NCBI GenBank assembly: GCA_031290405.1
Contig: JAITNO010000141.1
Location: 1 to 5,662 of the forward strand
Reading direction: 5' to 3'
DNA from: Spirochaetaceae bacterium
GTDB lineage: Bacteria; Spirochaetota; Spirochaetia; Treponematales; Breznakiellaceae
Length of the DNA: 5,662 bases
Shown: one piece after another, positions 4,760 to 5,662 of the stretch
Position numbering within the stretch: position 1 is the stretch's first letter
How the letters are laid out: each line of letters opens with the position of its first letter
Notes under the pieces: generated by a model
The model's database searches: none
What the model saw: the letters and a program-made list of their open reading frames with translations, nothing else
What the model was told of the DNA's origin: nothing
Translations under genes and position numbers: made by a program

Positions 4760-5317
4760 TTAAGCCCCACGCAGAACCGCGTGTTGTTTTGCACAATAGA
4801 CTTGCTGGGTGGCGCCCAATGCGGCTATCCGTGCCTTCGTCAGTTCCCGGTCCAGTTTGGGCAGGCCCAAGCGGGATAGGCCGTTTTTGAGGCGTGTTTT
4901 GTGGGCAAAGCAAGCCACGTGGAAGGCATCGCGGGGCAGTCCCTTGTAGCGCCACTGACCGCGGTGAGGGAAGGCCATCTCCACTCCGCGATATGCCGCA
5001 GGGTCGTCAACAACTTTCAGCGCAAGAAAGGCGTCGTCGAAACTTTGCAGGGCAGCCTCGGCGCTGGCCTTGCCTTCCGGCTCATCGTCTTCGCTATCGG
5101 CCAGTTCCTTGGCCACAAAAAAGTATTCGGCCAGCAGAATGAGTTCAATATCGCCAGAAACAAGGGCTTCCTGAAAGGTCTGCCGAGCAATGGCGTGTCC
5201 CTTTTCAAAGTTAACCCTGCCGTTCTCCGCTCCACCCGGGGTGGCAATGCCCCGGCGGCCTTCGTTAATTGTGTCGACCGCCGCAGCCATCCTATTTAGT
5301 AAGCCACTCTTTTCCAT
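4760..5317 (-). CDS. Conserved-looking protein of unknown function, 185 residues
   Basis: I do not recognise a named family. The protein is soluble, with no signal peptide or membrane segment. Residues 1-45 are hydrophilic and probably flexible. Residues 40-75 (FEKGHAIARQTFQEALVSGD then LILLAEYFFVAKELAD) read as helices. An acidic stretch SEDDEPEG follows at 75-82. The C-terminal half carries FPHRGQWRYKGLPRDAFHVACFAHKTRLKN in two parts (116-128 and 129-145), rich in H, R, K, C and aromatic residues, like a conserved core or nucleic-acid-binding surface. I have a faint memory of similar '(K/R)DAFH-AC--HKTRLKN' proteins in treponemes, always hypothetical. The start at 5317 has AGAGG six bases upstream; the internal ATG at 5290 has an AGG directly against it, so 5317 is preferred. 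It overlaps the upstream gene by 26 bases and ends at a strong terminator, so the two form an operon. Confidence 0.75.
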   Translation of the reverse strand: MEKSGLLNRMAAAVDTINEGRRGIATPGGAENGRVNFEKGHAIARQTFQEALVSGDIELILLAEYFFVAKELADSEDDEPEGKASAEAALQSFDDAFLALKVVDDPAAYRGVEMAFPHRGQWRYKGLPRDAFHVACFAHKTRLKNGLSRLGLPKLDRELTKARIAALGATQQVYCAKQHAVLRGA

Positions 5318-5480
5318 AAGCTGCCTCTACTTCGTCGAAGTTCCAGCCGGTTTGCAACAATGATTCCAAGCCGACCTTCTCTTTCCAAACCTTTGCCACA
5401 CAGGGTGACATTGGCTTGGTCTTATACATGGCCATGGCCTCATCTTCCTTGCCGGCATCCCAAAGCGCCGCCGCTTTCAC
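5292..5480 (-). CDS. Small protein of unknown function, possibly lacking its original N-terminus
   Basis: From the GTG at 5480 it has 62 residues: KAAALWDAGKEDEAMAMYKT followed by KPMSPCVAKVWKEKVG and a C-terminus with TGWNFDEVEAAYGKEWLTK. The first 20 residues look like one helical hairpin of a TPR-like repeat; I recognise no family. The GTG is a poor start, with AGG only two bases away. The same frame is open upstream to a TGA at 5567-5565 and encodes protein-like sequence (VEWRRGGFTRTLHEKLDIG) that joins smoothly to the annotated part, yet it holds no ATG, GTG or TTG. Either translation begins at a rare codon (CTG at 5492 or ATA at 5486), or the native start was lost next to the repeat that begins near 5551. 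It overlaps the 185-residue gene by 26 bases. Confidence 0.55.
   Translation of the reverse strand: MKAAALWDAGKEDEAMAMYKTKPMSPCVAKVWKEKVGLESLLQTGWNFDEVEAAYGKEWLTK
5324..5328 (-). promoter_or_regulatory. Ribosome-binding site that supports the start at 5317
   Basis: AGAGG on the minus strand lies six bases before the ATG at 5317, inside the coding region of the upstream gene. This favours the overlapping start over the ATG at 5290, which follows the upstream stop codon by one base but has no properly spaced site. Confidence 0.6.
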
Positions 5481-5550
5481 ACCTATGTCCAGTTTTTCAT
5501 GTAGTGTCCTCGTAAATCCTCCACGCCTCCATTCTACCTCACTAGCCCGT

Positions 5551-5662
5551 TCTTCGCCAAGACCTCACACGCAGACATCCTCGCCAAGGACCCTCACGCA
5601 AAGGCACTAAGACGCGGAGGAAGAATATAACCACGGAGGGCACGGAGATCACGGAGGCTTCT
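5551..5662. repeat. Compound intergenic repeat element, continues past the right edge
   Basis: Two tandem imperfect copies of about 27 bases begin with TCGCCAAG (5554-5580 and from 5581), each followed by a CTCAC(AC)GCA motif. Then come AAGGCACTAAGACGCGGAGG and three tandem nine-base units: CACGGAGGG (5632-5640), CACGGAGAT (5641-5649) and CACGGAGG (5650-5657). From memory, phrases such as 'CACGGAGGGCACGGAGA' and 'CTCACGCAAAGGC' are typical of a widespread intergenic repeat of unknown nature in several phyla, often next to GxxExxY or four-helix-bundle (S23-type) genes; I cannot search to confirm. No gene is visible within it. It starts where the open frame of the 62-residue gene loses protein-like character. 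Confidence 0.65.

Noticed and set aside
4590..4955. Open frames at 4590-4955 (minus) and 4533-4763 (plus) across the terminator and vapBC promoter
   Set aside because: They read straight through a strong hairpin, a promoter and parts of better-supported genes in other frames, and give proline/arginine-rich sequence.
5551..5662. CRISPR array at the right edge
   Set aside because: The nine-base units are contiguous with no spacers of uniform length, and no cas gene is in view.

Overview
The window is a piece of GC-rich bacterial chromosome. It carries amino-acid biosynthesis genes on the left and an accessory region with a toxin-antitoxin pair, repeats and unrecognised genes on the right. No marker gene fixes the taxon. 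The metabolic proteins and the partial aminotransferase remind me of treponeme-like spirochaetes. The rightmost repeat has the look of intergenic repeats I associate with Verrucomicrobia, Lentisphaerae and Planctomycetes. I lean weakly towards a host-associated or anaerobic spirochaete or PVC-group bacterium and would not defend it further.

Left part (1-3802). The minus strand starts with the first 21 codons of a probable PLP-dependent aminotransferase (1-65). It diverges from a large fused gene (186-2126, plus) that joins DAHP synthase, the first step of the shikimate pathway, to prephenate dehydratase with a C-terminal ACT domain, the phenylpyruvate-forming step. No chorismate mutase domain lies between them. 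Converging on it from the right is cimA (2210-3802, minus), (R)-citramalate synthase, which makes the isoleucine precursor from pyruvate and acetyl-CoA. The two stop codons are 83 bases apart, with three imperfect short repeats and no convincing terminator between them.

Middle (3803-4759). A visibly AT-richer segment carries a compact vapBC-type pair on the minus strand: a 60-residue antitoxin (4429-4611) and a 136-residue PIN-domain toxin (4019-4429), coupled by a one-base stop/start overlap. A good promoter with a palindrome over its -10 box lies just upstream. The segment is bracketed by two same-orientation copies of a 34-base GC-rich hairpin element (3852-3885 and 4707-4740; 33 of 34 identical). 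The right copy is a clean intrinsic terminator for the genes to its right. The left copy sits between a possible cimA promoter and the cimA start, next to a second, mutually exclusive terminator-like stem, so it could be an attenuator.

Right part (4760-5662). Two overlapping minus-strand genes of unknown function (185 and about 62 residues) appear to form an operon that ends at the right-hand terminator. The open frame of the smaller gene continues upstream of its first usable start codon with protein-like sequence. It runs into a repeat-rich intergenic element (5551-5662, three tandem CACGGAG units plus a longer tandem duplication) that continues past the window edge. The 5' end of that operon may therefore have been remodelled by the repeat.
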